In this document: positions 11,353 to 22,267 of the stretch, one piece after another | Layout of the letters: each line of letters opens with the position of its first letter | Position numbering within the stretch: position 1 is the first letter of the stretch | Source of the DNA: Cystobasidiopsis lactophilus | Lineage: Eukaryota > Basidiomycota > Agaricostilbomycetes > Agaricostilbales > Chionosphaeraceae | Reading direction: 5' to 3' | DNA: 64,000 nucleotides | NCBI GenBank assembly: GCA_001599975.1 | Contig: BCIO01000002.1 | Coordinates: 1,426,001 to 1,490,000, forward strand | The notes under the pieces: model-generated | What the model saw: only the letters and a program-made list of their open reading frames with translations | What the model was told of the DNA's origin: nothing | Database searches by the model: none | Position numbers and translations under genes: made by a program

Positions 11353-13013
11353 TTACACCTTTCGCTGCTGTTCGCGATCGCCGTCCTTAACACAGGGTCC
11401 CCTTCCCCTCATATCGAGCCATTCAAAGAACCCGCAGCTCTTACCCTGCTGAGCTGCTCCTGCGCCACACTGCCAGAACTGCATCGCTCCGCCTGTAAGA
11501 CAACGGCTCTGCAGCGGAAACGACGGCCACGCACATAACGCCACGGCCCATCTTTCGCTTCTTCTGCAGATTGGCGATGCTTGAGATCGGGGCGCAGAAT
11601 GCACGGCTGGCCGCATTTGCACACTGGCGTGGCCGCGTAGCCATCTCCAGGGGTTGGGTTGAAGTCTGGCCGGTAGAAGCGGAAGGTGATGTTGATGCGC
11701 TGGTTGAATGGCTTCAGCCTCCCATCGTCTTCAAATTCCAGCTTCAAAGATGAAGGTAGGTCGAGAGGTGGATCTTTTAGCCTGAACAGATCGAGCTAAT
11801 GGCCACAACCCGTCAGCCCCATTCAGGCTCCGAAACAGAAGGCTTTGTGCACACCGTCTTTTGTGGAATTATGGAATGCTTAAAGCCTTCTTGACAGCCC
11901 GCATGCATGACCAAGAGAGAGTTGTGCGGCAACGGGATGTCGTACGTCCGATTGCTCCCTTCCTCAGCAGACGAAAAGGAGGATTGCTGCGACCGAAGGC
12001 GAAATATTCGTGTGCAGCCGAGTGAGATGGAGGCTATAGTTGGTGCTGGTCCGAGGTAGTTCAACCGACTGATCGCCACAGTCTTTAGCTCGCTCCTTCT
12101 GCGGTTGTGGAGGGCTCACTCCGAATGATCTGTAAAGTATCGGGCCCAGCTCAGCCAGATCTGATGGGCAATGGATGAGACAACAATTCTTACAGCCCAC
12201 ACTTTCTTTTGAGCTTGCGTAGCAATTCGCAGCCGCCACATTAGCCTTCCACCCGCCACGCCACTCCAAAGGCGTTCTCTGTCTCTTGGCCAGAAGATCG
12301 TTAATGAGCGGCTCCACCCGATCTCGAGCTTTCTGCATAGTTGGAGTGAAAGGCATTGTTCCTGCTGGTCGTCCGTTGTACCAGTATCTCGAGGCAGATT
12401 CGAACGAGTTGGACGCTGGATCGACATAGAACGTCGTGGTGTGTGGACTCTCGACTTCTCTTTCGAAAAGCCACCATTGGTTCCGCTGCCAGGACTGGGC
12501 TTGGTCGAGCTGGTCCAAATACAGAGACGCGGCGAGCTCGGATGGCAACGCATTGAGAATGAGAGTGCATGGTGTGTGTTTAGCGACCAGAGCAGGGGTG
12601 GCCAGTGTCAACGGTGGCAGATTGGTCCCTCCCTTTGAAGTCGAGTTGCCCGTATCGCGCAGAGCGTCGTTGACCGTAGGCAAGTTGCTCCCTGCTCTTG
12701 AAGAGGTCGAGCTACCCGCCTCGTGCAACGCGTCGTTCACTGTCGATCCGGCTTCTGTCTTTGCTTTCTTCTTTGGTCTTGCGATGTCTGGGGTCTGAGG
12801 AGCAGCTGGGACAGGAGCAAGCCAGGCTTTCAGCGATGGACCCCGCAGCTTTGTTCGCGCCCGGCTTAATAAGCCCTCGGACTCGTTCAAGGCAGACAGG
12901 ATCGACTCGAAGCTCTTCAAAGGGAATTCTGCGGTCAAGATAGCGAGCTTCTCGTCAAAATCCATTTGAGCTTCATGGACGGCGCGGAGTACGAAGCGCG
13001 AGAAATTTGCCAC
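11353..13013 (-). CDS. AlkB-like 2OG-Fe(II) dioxygenase with GRF zinc finger
   Basis: The likely role is oxidative repair or demethylation of nucleic acid. The N-terminus (from 13013) has a CUE-like helix pair (DEKLAILTAEFPLKSFESIL, then SALNESEGLLSRAR). A disordered linker follows, with a basic patch RPKKKAKTE. The catalytic part starts at CTLILNALPSELAASLYLDQ and carries WYNGRPAGTMPFTP and NCYASSKESVG. A 10-base exon at 12120-12129 then supplies the HSD (HxD) iron ligands. After it come LGPAPTIASISLGCTRIFRL, the distal His in GCQEGFKHSI, and RINITFRFYRP, where Arg binds 2-oxoglutarate. All key ligands are present. The C-terminus is a GRF finger: CKCGQPC, then FWQCGAG and GKSCGFFEW. The final introns are short and their edges are modelled. 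The same domain set occurs in other fungal AlkB relatives; the substrate is unknown. Confidence 0.85.
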
Positions 13014-14322
13014 CCGCTGTTTTGCTTCTGCGGTGCGAGTCGTGGTTTTGGTTTGCAGAGAGCGTCTAATCCTCAGATTTAAAGGCAGTGACAGACAAAA
13101 TCTGAGCCAATAAGCAAACTGTGACAGATTTCCTCCCCCCTTTCCGAGCTCCGCATGAAAAGTTCAAAGGCCCATCCCACTCGCAATTCTTAGAAGTTAT
13201 CCTGCCTACCGATCTTTATTCTCGACCGCCACATCATAGGAACTTATCTGTCGGATTCCAACGATGGGCGGCAGCTCAGTGGAAGAAGGCGAGTGCTGCT
13301 GCTGCAATTCTAGTGCTCGATGGGTCAGCATCAATCACGGTCCCCCGTACAGGCCACGTACCCAGTTTCCATGACAGTGCCGTTAAGACGAGCTTGCTCC
13401 AGGCAGAGGTGATTGAGAAATGTAAGACCCTTCAAAGGTAGGAATGAGGTCGGTTTTGTAGTGGGAGCCATCTTGATCTACTCGGGAAAGGAGTTCATCG
13501 TCTCGTACGCAACTATGGGCTTGAACGGCGTCTTTCGGGAACAGCTGCACCATCGCCTGCCCGGGTGGACTTCTCTGCTTTCACCGAAGAGACACAGCGG
13601 TGAGTACGTGCTGCATGCTTGCGGGTTGAACCTCGATGTGGAATCCAACCAACAACGGTCGGGAACGTCCATTGACCCTTGTTACGACACTAAGTTGCAG
13701 TCTCAGGGGATTCCGGTTGCAACGAAGAGACATTCTGGGCATGGGGCTGAATTCACGCTTTTGGCCCAGAGGTCGAAGCAAAGCCTTAGAAAGATGGTGA
13801 AGACCTTGAAGCAAAGCATCGACTCTGCCGGCACGACTGAGAGGGAGGGAGAAGAATGCCTTCAGCGCCCAGCCTGTGGATTGGCCATCAAAGGCTCCAA
13901 GGCTGTTTGCTCATCGCAAGCAACCATGTTCTGAGCCTGTGGGTACCATGCAAAGGAACGAAGGCGTTAGAGCGACTAGAGGAAGACGCCTTCTCGGGGT
14001 CGACGTCGGCATTCGTGCGTCCTCCTCGGAGGTCTTTAGATGACAATTCTCGAAGCGAGACCATTTTTGCAACATAGACCGAGAGCAAGCTTAGTAGAGA
14101 GGAGCAGCCATGTCAGAAGCAGTCGTCTTTCCCGCTGGGCCTGGCAACGCCCGCAAGCGTCGCGGGAGCCAATCATCCGCCTCTGAAGCGGGCAGCAGCG
14201 CCCCGCCCTCCCAGCCATACGCTGTCGCATACAGGGCAGCCAGAGAGCGATCAGAAGGCAGCAGGGGGACTGTGGTGGGCAATTCAGCACTTGGAGGCGG
14301 ACGACCGCAACCTTCGCACAAT
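13014..14322. other. Intergenic region with a weak orphan ORF
   Basis: This region lies upstream of both the AlkB-like gene and TUP1. The plus strand has an open frame at 13413-13934 (173 codons) with no recognised domain, no signal peptide and no clear intron signals. A second frame at 14110-14322 precedes the chosen TUP1 start and is open only by chance or as a leader. I treat the stretch as promoter and 5' untranslated sequence. Confidence 0.4.
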
Positions 14323-16917
14323 ATGAGCTACGGCCAGGGCTCCTACAATCACAAGTGGGTGGCCTTTGCCCTTGCAGACGCTTGCTTGCAGCTCATCGAA
14401 TGCACAACAGGCCGCTGGGGTCGACGGCCGAGCCTGTCAGGGGAGGGCAGGGCGGCGGCGCATCTGGGGCAGCGAGCAGCAGGCTGGGCGACTTGCTCGA
14501 GTTTGTGCGGCAAGAGTACGAGGCCGTGGCGGGTGAGGCGTCGACGATGAAGATGCAGAACTCGGAGTACGAGTCGCACGGTGAGCAGGCGGCGCAGTGT
14601 GATTCAACATTTGCTGATTGCCCAAAACAGCGCACGGCCAGATCAAAGAGGTCTCTGCCCTGCGCCAGAACTTTGCCGAGCTGGAGCGGGAGCACGCCAA
14701 GCTCAAAGAGCAGTGCGTATTCCTTGCAAGCCGCCCCGTTTGGGAGCGCAAACAGCTGAGCGTGCGCCAAACATCAGGTACGAGGAGGAGATCATGAGAC
14801 TGCGAAGGGAGCTCGACTCTCGGTGAGCAGCTCTCTATTGTTACCAAGGATATGTCAGAGAATGCTGAGTGGTCTTGACAGACGAGGCAGTGGCTCCGTA
14901 GCGTCGCCGACCACCGAGCGACCAGCCGCTTCCAGCTCTGACAACGGGGCCAGGCAGCAACCTGTCCTGCCCGCTCCCAACGTCGGCCAAGGCACCTCGC
15001 TCTTTGGTGGCCTCGCCAACAGCGGCAACAGCTCGAACAGCAACGCCCCAGAGCCTTACAGCGGCTCGAATGGCCAGAGCTGGGACTCGAGCCGGGATCG
15101 GCTGCCCATGATGCGCGATCACCGCCAGGCGCCCGGCCCGGCCGCAGACGAGCCCTCCAGCAAGCGAATCCGCCTCAACGAGGAGCAGCGCCCTCCTGCC
15201 GGACCACCCCAAGGCGCCCAAAGCCTGTTTCCCTCAGCTTCCTCGTCTTCCGCCGCGCCGCCCGCGCCGCCAGCGGCCGCCTCTGCCCAAGACTCCAGCA
15301 AAATTGGCACACCGCCGCTCTCTTACTCCTCCAAACCACCTATTTCCATTGCGCCCCAAGAAGCGCCCGCCAGCTTCAGGTCGACTTCTGGCTCGACGCC
15401 CACCCCTCAGCAGCCTGCTCAACCTCCAGCTTCCACCTCGTCCGGTGAATCGGCCACTGTGGCAGCTGGCGCCAGGGATTCGCCGGCCGCGCCTTCAGGA
15501 GGGTCGAAAAAGGAAACGTCGACCGGGCCCGCGCCGCAGGACTGGCAAATCATGCACAACCCAAAGGTCAAGCGCACCTTGGACGTCGAGCTCGTTCATA
15601 CCCTCATTCACGACTCGTACGTTCTCCTGCCTTGCCTCTTCTTCCATTGCAAGAACGAGCTCATGCCGGAACGCTTCAGGGTGGTCTGCTGCGTCAAGTT
15701 TTCGCCAGACGGCAGGCTTTTGGCTACCGGCTGCAACCGCAATACCATTCTCTACGACGTGGCTTCTGGTGCAAAACGATGGTGCGTTTGGTGGCCTGCA
15801 ATCAGCTGTCTTGAGGGCAGAGCTAAAAGACGGGCACAATGATAGCATTCTCACCGATCACCAGCCTGGCCCGAAAGAGGACAACTATATCCGCTCGGCC
15901 TGCTTCTCCCCAAATGGCTCCCTCATCGCCACTGGCTCTGAAGACCGCAAAATCCGCATCTGGGACATCGCCAGCCGGGCCATCCGCCACACTTTCGAAG
16001 GCCACATGAACGAGATCTACTCTTTGGCTTTCTCTCCAGACGGGCGCTTCCTCTTTTCTGGCTCGGGCGACCAAACGGCGAGGGTGTGGGACATGGAGGC
16101 TGGCTCCTGCAAGTTCCAGCTGACCATCGAGGACGCCGTGCTGTCGTCCACCGGCCAACCCGTCGACGCTGGCGTCACTTCCATTGCGCTCTCGCCCGAT
16201 GGCAAAATCCTAGCTGCCGGCTCGCTGGACACCATTGTGCGGCTGTGGGACACCAACACCGGCACTTTGGTCGACAAGCTCAAAGGCCACAAGGACTCGG
16301 TCTACTCAGTCGCTTTCGCCCCAGACGGCAAATGGCTCGTGTCCGGCTCGCTGGACAAGACGCTCAAAGTGTGGGACGTGTCCTCTGTCAAGCCGCACCC
16401 GCCGCCACCTGCCGAAGGCGCCCCGGCTCCAGAGCCAGCCGAATCTAAAGTGTCGTGCTTGTCAACGCTTACAGGCCACAAGGTGCGTAACGAACTGATG
16501 GCCACATTGCTCTCGCTAAAAGTTTCCATTGCTTCGATCTGCACAGGATTATGTCTTGTCGGTGGCCGTGTCGCCGGATGGGCAGTGGATTCTGTCCAGC
16601 TCCAAGGATCGCGGTGTCTCCTTCTGGGACCCCAAGTCGACCTCGGCTACTATTGTCCTGCAAGGCCACAAAAATTCCGGTGCGCGATCCATGCTTCCCT
16701 AAGCGCCCTGGAAATTAGCTCATCATCCTGGTTACGGCTGCAGTCATTTCCATCGCGGTGGCAGAGACTGGGGGACTGTTGGCGACTGGGTCTGGGGACT
16801 GGAGTTGCAGGTGAGGCTCTCTCTTTCCGATAAAGGAATGGGGTGGACCAGATGCTGAGACGAGAACATAGGATCTGGAAGTTTGGCCCAGCAGCTCAAC
16901 AACAACCAGCCAACTAG
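14323..16917 (+). CDS. TUP1: Transcriptional corepressor TUP1, WD40 protein
   Basis: Tup1 pairs with Cyc8/Ssn6 and represses genes through DNA-bound factors and histones. Exon 1 (14323-14354) reads MSYGQGSYNHK and is joined at 14411 to PLGSTAEP. Then comes the N-terminal tetramerisation helix (LGDLLEFVRQEYEAVAGEAS, and after introns KEVSALRQNFAELEREHAKL and YEEEIMRLRRELDSR). A long Ser/Pro/Ala/Gln linker follows, then DWQIMHNPKVKRTLDVELVH, a Tup1 hallmark just before the propeller. At least seven WD repeats follow (CVKFSPDGRLLATGCNRN, SACFSPNGSLIATGSEDRKI, SLAFSPDGRFLFSGSGDQTA, SIALSPDGKILAAGSLDT and others), ending GDWSCRIWKFGPAAQQQPAN at 16917. Many introns fall between blades. The upstream ATG at 14110 is an alternative start but is less family-like. 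Confidence 0.93.
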
Positions 16918-17694
16918 TAGCTGCACGTCGCCTGCAAGTCTTTCAGCTACTCGAACACCAAAAACTATTGTGTGCATGCAACCGTTCTCGCTTCTCTCGA
17001 CCTTCAGCTTCACCTGTAGCCTTCTCTCCTTCCCGCCCCTTTCGCCTCCACTCTTGGCGCCCCGCGTCCTTTTGCCCTCTGTATGGTCTTTCGTGGTCGT
17101 TCTGTTGCTTTTTTCGGTCGTTTCTGTCAAAGAGAAGGGGAGAGGCCAGGGCCTGGCGCCGTCCCCAGTTGGGTTGCACCTTCGGACAATTCTTCGTGCT
17201 CTCGCAACTCTTTACAGGCCCACGAGAAACAAGTTACCTCTCTTGTTGTGCAATGCTTAGCAAAGCTAGAAGACCTCGCCCGTGCATGCACCGCCGGTGG
17301 CGGCGCTTTGACCTTCATCAGCTCGCTTGGGTTGAGCTGCGACCTCCATGCGAATGAACAACCAGTTGACTGGTGTGAAGGTGTCATAGCCTGCCCTCGG
17401 CGTGCTTTGCAGACATGCTGGTGGCGAAGCGGGGTGCCCTAGTGCCACGCCCGAACTTGAGTTGGGCCCCAGAGTTCTGTGTAGCCTGCCCGGCGTTCGA
17501 AAGGTCGACGTCGACATTGGCTCCTTGTCTTGCGCAGAGTGGTATTTAAAGCCTAGGCAGCGGTTGATCGAGCCCCTCAAAGCGTGCCGGTCGTCAGCTC
17601 GAGGTTTTTCCGCCACCGTTCAACCCTTGCTCTCCGCATCGACGAGTCCGCCTCGCATCTTGAATTGGTACATCACGAATACTTGATCCTCAAC
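16918..17694. other. Intergenic region, promoter side of a dehydrogenase gene
   Basis: 777 bases after TUP1. The first half is very pyrimidine-rich on the plus strand (16980-17130). No supported ORF is present. The later half contains the TATA-like element listed separately. Confidence 0.5.
17543..17550 (+). promoter_or_regulatory. TATA-like element
   Basis: TATTTAAA lies about 145 bases before the ATG of the short-chain dehydrogenase at 17695, a plausible core-promoter distance for a fungal gene. No mapped transcript start is available. Confidence 0.45.
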
Positions 17695-18868
17695 ATGCCC
17701 AGTGTCTTTTTGGTGACTGGGTGCTCTACGGGCCTTGGAAAGGAGTATATCAATGCAATTCTGGCTGCCGGAGACTACGCTGTGGCTACGTGAGCCCTCT
17801 GTGTTCCATGCTTGTGAGGTCTTCTGATCTGACCTCCTTCTTCCAGAGCCCGCAAGCCGGAGGGATTGAAGTTTGAGGGTGGAAATGAGAAGAATCTGCT
17901 GATCACCAAGCTTGATGTGACCAAGCAAGAGGATATCGATGAAGCTTTCGCTAAGGCTGTGGCTAAGTTTGGAGTAAGCCACAGTTGACAGTGCGGGCTT
18001 TAAAATGCTAATATTCGCCCCAGAGAGTTGACTGTGTCTGCAACAACGCAGGCTACGGCCTGGGCGGCCCCTTCGAAACGCTGAGCAAAGAACAGGTGAT
18101 TCTGCTCCGCGCCCTCGCTTTCACTGTCCATGTTGAAAATGTTATTCGTTAGATCCGAACGCAATTCGAGATCAATTGGTTCGGTTTGCTGGACGTCACT
18201 CGCGCAGCCATGCAAACGATGAGGAAGCAGCAGCCTCCAGGCGGGGTTATCCAGCAAATTACCTCCATCGGAGGGCAGCTGGGCAAGCCATCCTTCAGCG
18301 TGTACTGTAAGCCACCATCCTACCATCGACCAGACGCAGTGTGCTCGATGTCCCGCGATCGACACAGGTGGCACCAAGTTTGCGGTTGAAGGCTTTACGG
18401 AAGGCATTGCCCAGGAGGTGAAGCCCGAATGGAACAGTGAGCGCGCCGCTTCTTGCGGGCCAGAAGACGTGTTGATCTACGTGCCGAACGCAGTTCGCTT
18501 CACCTGTATCGAGCCAGGTGCATTCCGAACCGACTGGTTGTAAGCGGCTCCCTTGCACTCTGGGACACGAGTTGAAGAGGACATTGAATAGCGGGCGCTC
18601 TATGGATTTCGGCCAGAAGGACCATCCGGACTACGACCACATCGACACGAGGGCTTTCAGCGAAAGCTTCAGCGGTACTCAGAACGGCGACCCCGTCAAA
18701 GCAGGGGAAGCCATGCATAAGCTCGCTCTCATGAAGAAGCCGCCTCCCCGCGTAGCTCTTGGTGTCGATGCATGCGATCAGGTCAAAGCCAAGTACGGGC
18801 CCGATGGCCACATCAAAACGTACAACGAATACGAGGCCATGGGTAGAGGCTGCGCTTATGACGCTTGA
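17695..18868 (+). CDS. Short-chain dehydrogenase/reductase, classical type
   Basis: An NAD(P)-dependent oxidoreductase of the classical SDR family. It begins MPSVFLVTGCSTGLGKEY, which gives the TGxxxGxG cofactor motif right at the N-terminus. LDVTKQEDID (the Asp of the adenine-binding region), NNAGYGLGGPFE, an ITSIGG segment with the catalytic serine, and YCGTK with the catalytic Tyr and Lys follow in the right order. IEPGAFRTDWL follows the active site. About seven exons; one intron (about 18437-18502) splits NIRFTCIEPG. The cofactor motif and the C-terminal half resemble short-chain enzymes acting on small alcohols or ketones, but the substrate cannot be told. No linked pathway genes are seen nearby. 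Confidence 0.85.
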
Positions 18869-19036
18869 TTTTTTAGTTACATAGGCTGTGCTTGCATCCC
18901 ATGTTTGCCACCCTATCCTCTGAAAGTGAAAGTTTGCTTGCCGACTTTCAATTCTCGCCGCCGACGTTTTCAAAAGTCTAGGCCGCCGCTTTGCAGTTAC
19001 ATCCATCTCAGGTACTAGGCAAGGGCGCCCGCCAAA

Positions 19037-19955
19037 ATGCTGGAAGACCTTTTCGGCTTCCGGAGCGCGACCGAAGAGCCACAGTCGAGTCTGCCACCCG
19101 GGCTCAGTCTCCTTGTCGTGGACTGCTTAGAAGCGCCCTCCCACTTTATCACCTCCAATCTGTTGTGCGAAGCTTTGAAAGATGGGAGGCATGTTTGCCT
19201 GGTGTCCGTTGCCGAGACGCTGTCGTTTTACAGCGCTGTGGCCAGGAAGGCTGTTAGTGATCCTTCTCGGTTGGCATAGAAGTGCTGATAGAACCATTTG
19301 AACAGAGTGTCCAACTAGCTGCTCATCAACGCAGCGGCCGTTTCTCTTTTGTGGACGCGACAGGCTTCTTGGGGCTGTCGGCTTCTGCAGCCGGCCTCTC
19401 CAGCTTGCTGGCCACCATCCGCACGTCGCTGCAGACCGACTCTCTACTGATATTCAGCAGTCTCACACCGCTACTTTGGTCCGAAGTGTGCGATGCAGCG
19501 ACGCTGTCGGTGTTCTATCGCAGCCTTCAAAGCTTAGCCGATGAGGTGCGCTCGTCTCACACGGGGTGGTCTACCTTTCTAACGATCTGTACAAGCAGAG
19601 AACGGCGTCTCTGGTGGCCACTTTTCAGGGCGACTGCACGTTTACCCATTGTGCCGAAAATCTGCCACCGGACGCCACAGCCGACCAAGCCTTGCGACGT
19701 CTGATCAGATCGACCCACGTCTGGGTTCGACTGAAGAGTCTCAGACCCCAGTCTATGGGAGAGGTACGATACAGGTACACTTCAACGCGAAAGCGCTGAG
19801 GTCAGAGCTTGCAGATAACTGTCCACCGCGGACCGGCTCTGCTGGGAGATCAAGAGCACCTGGCGGTTTCGACGTCTGCAGCTCCTCTGCAGTACAAATT
19901 GGAGGAAACTGGGGCGAAAACGTGGGCCAAAGGAACGGCGCGGGGGTTCGTGTGA
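19037..19955 (+). CDS. ELP6: Elongator complex subunit ELP6
   Basis: Elp6 forms the Elp4-5-6 RecA-like ring of Elongator, needed for wobble-uridine modification of tRNA. The start gives MLEDLFGFRSATEE. The RecA-like fold shows in LSLLVVDCLEAPSHFITSNL, GRHVCLVSVAETLSFYSAVA, RSGRFSFVDATGFLGL and SLLIFSSLTPLLW. As in other Elp6 proteins there is no intact Walker A motif. Introns fall after ARKA, after QSLADE and after SMGE. The last exon gives ITVHRGPALLGDQEHLAVST and LQYKLEETGAKTWAKG, and the stop is at 19955. Similarity is by pattern across the whole length rather than by one diagnostic motif. The stop of the minus-strand neighbour is only 33 bases away. Confidence 0.8.
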
Positions 19956-19988
19956 GGCAGTTGCGCAGTTAATATACAGGATTTGACT

Positions 19989-22074
19989 CTAGAAGGTGGC
20001 TCGCGCATCGAATGCTCGCCCTCGAGGATAATCTTCGGCGTGTCGGCCCATCTCTAGTTGCTTCAAAGAGAGCATCATTTGAACCGCGAATAGTTTTTGG
20101 ACGTAGTCGTTTTGGACTTGTCCATCCGGCTGAACGTAACAAAGCTTCGTGAGCGAGAGAGACCGAATAGCCTATGACCTGAAAACTTGCATTTCGTGGC
20201 AAACGCCCGCCAGGCGGCAACACGGCGATTTGCTTGATAGATTCGATGGCCATGGGCAAGTAACCGATCTTGAAAGTCGAGAGCAGTCTCATGTACAACT
20301 CGGCCCTTAGGTCTTGTGCCGACAAAGGGCAGCCGACTGCGGGCTCGATGACCAGGCCATACCTAATCGAATCGTGAGATTCGGCCTGCACATGCGACAA
20401 TATCCAAAACGCACCGGGGATTGCAAGTCCCTAGAACCACGCAGGCGGAAACGAGATCAGAGCAAAAGTTCTCCAAGAAGACTTCGAGGGAATCCGAAGA
20501 CCGGAAACGAAGGACCTTGAGCTGGCCTTCGTCAGTGATTCGGCCGCGATACTTGTAAGAGAGCAATCCGTTTTCTGTCCGCTTTGGCCCTTGGATGAAA
20601 ACATGCCCTGTCGCAAAAGAGCCCTTCTTGTCTTTCAGGTATGGGTAGAAGTGTGTCACTGGTGACGAGTTTGTAAAGACAAGCTGAACGAAAGGCGACC
20701 CAGGCTCCAATGGCTCGAAGCGTTGACATGCGTCGGGGTAAAGTCTTCGGGTCCGCACTTGAGACGAGCAGATTGTTAAGAGCCAGACTTAAGTGGTCAC
20801 TCACGGCACAAGCTCAGTACCGTCTGGCGAAGAGAACATCTGTGCAAGACTGTCTGCCGCGCCATCTGCATGATTGTCGGTATGAACTTGTTTAGAGCGC
20901 CAAAGTCGGAGTTCTCACGCACAGGATACCATGACGTCCAATCCCGCCCGCCGAGCCTTGTAGCAATCTTCGTGTTGCATCGGTGCAATAACGACGAACT
21001 GGACGCCGGCCAATTCGTAAACCCGGTTTTGCAACAATGCCTCGTCTACGAGAGCATCTAGCACGGTCGACAGCGTGTATACTTGTGCACAGCCAACCTC
21101 TTTCTTAGTCTTGACAACGAGATCCACAGTGAGGTGCGGAGTCGGCGGGACGACTGTCGTGGTGCCATTGTAAAGGCCCGAGAGGAATGCTGGGGAAGCA
21201 GAAATTAGATGCAATAGGTAAGCAGAAGAACTGGAAGCTGCAATTGGTGCTGCAGAAGTTGCTTACTGCAAATGAAATAGATGCTGCACGTTTTTCAGAA
21301 AAAGCAAAGTTGCTCCGAGCGGGAGGTGCTCACAGAGACGATAAGGGGCCGAGCATGAGCGACGTGGGCTTCGGTGGGATAATTCGCTGGTATAAGGCGA
21401 AAGCCGTCTCAAGTTGGTCGAGGCACAAGCCGAACGCCGACTTCGAACCGAACGTGAGGTGGCTGTCGCAAATTATCCCTCGATATCTGGTGTAACCACC
21501 AAAGTCACCTACTCACCTATGGGAGTAGACAAAAGGTTTGTCCAGAACTTCTTGGGTGAGTCGGAAGGTGGCATTTTCCGAGCAGGAAAGACGCTCTAAT
21601 TGCGGCAAGACATAGCAAGGTTTCGATGTCGCTTGCATACAAGTGGGTAAAAAGGCAATTGAAGCGACGATAGCGTCGGCGCCGCAGAGATTCAATCGTC
21701 GCGAGATTGTGAGGTGGCTAGCTGGCGGCGAATCGTTCGGCAGCAGTTGAATTCGAAAGCCGCAAAAGTAAAGCGAAATGAACGCCAAAAAGCTGTCGTA
21801 ATTGCGACCTTCCAAGTATAGGGCCACAACGGATCGTGGGGGCAGATCGAGCAGCCTTTGGAAGTGCAGAGCGCCTGCTCAGCATTGAGCCCACGCTATT
21901 TGGCAAGCCGGTGGAAGTAGATGGGAGAAGCACACCAGCAACAGCCTGCTCGAGCAAAGCAGCGAAGGTTATTGTTCTCCATCCGCCCGAGTCCTGAGGA
22001 AAGACAAAAGCGGCGTCATTGGGCCGCTGTGAGGCATGCAAAATCAACCTGTTCTGCAGCCCCCTGACAGGCAT
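19989..22074 (-). CDS. AMP-binding (ANL) enzyme-like protein, NRPS-like type, possibly degenerate
   Basis: Several segments follow the order of fungal NRPS-like adenylation domains: LILHASQRPNDAAFVFPQ and WRTITFAALLEQA near the start; SLMLGPLSSL; a long middle exon (GLYNGTTTVVPPTPHLTVDL, then VQFVVIAPMQHEDCYKARRA); FEPLEPGSPFVQLVFTNSSP; and GSFATGHVFIQGP with LLSYKYRGRITDEG. I cannot place the usual TSGTTG-type P-loop: the spliced sequence there reads FVYSHSHLTFGSKSAFG. The C-terminal catalytic lysine motif is also not seen (VLPPGGRLPRNASF). It may therefore be a non-catalytic or decaying member, or my splice model may be wrong. A final intron (donor near 20183) would give the stop at 19989; unspliced it is at 19969. 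Confidence 0.45.
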
Positions 22075-22267
22075 GAGGCATCACTTTCAACTACAAGACT
22101 AGTCTCGTTGAACGGTTCGATGTCTGGGAGCAAGAGTTGGTCATGCGGCCGGCTTGCTTTGAGCATGTGCAAACGCCGCCGGTCGCCGCGGCGTGGGATT
22201 TGGAGTTTATGGCCTCGCTTCGAAGCTTCGAACGCATCAAACTGAGTATATGAACCATTGCATAGTC

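Noticed and set aside
13413-13934. 173-codon plus-strand ORF between the AlkB-like gene and TUP1
   Set aside because: No domain, no supporting splice or start context, and it sits in an expected promoter region. Kept only as a remark.
14110-14322. Earlier TUP1 start at 14110
   Set aside because: The protein from 14323 joins to the conserved N-terminal helix with a good intron, whereas the frame from 14110 adds unrelated sequence.
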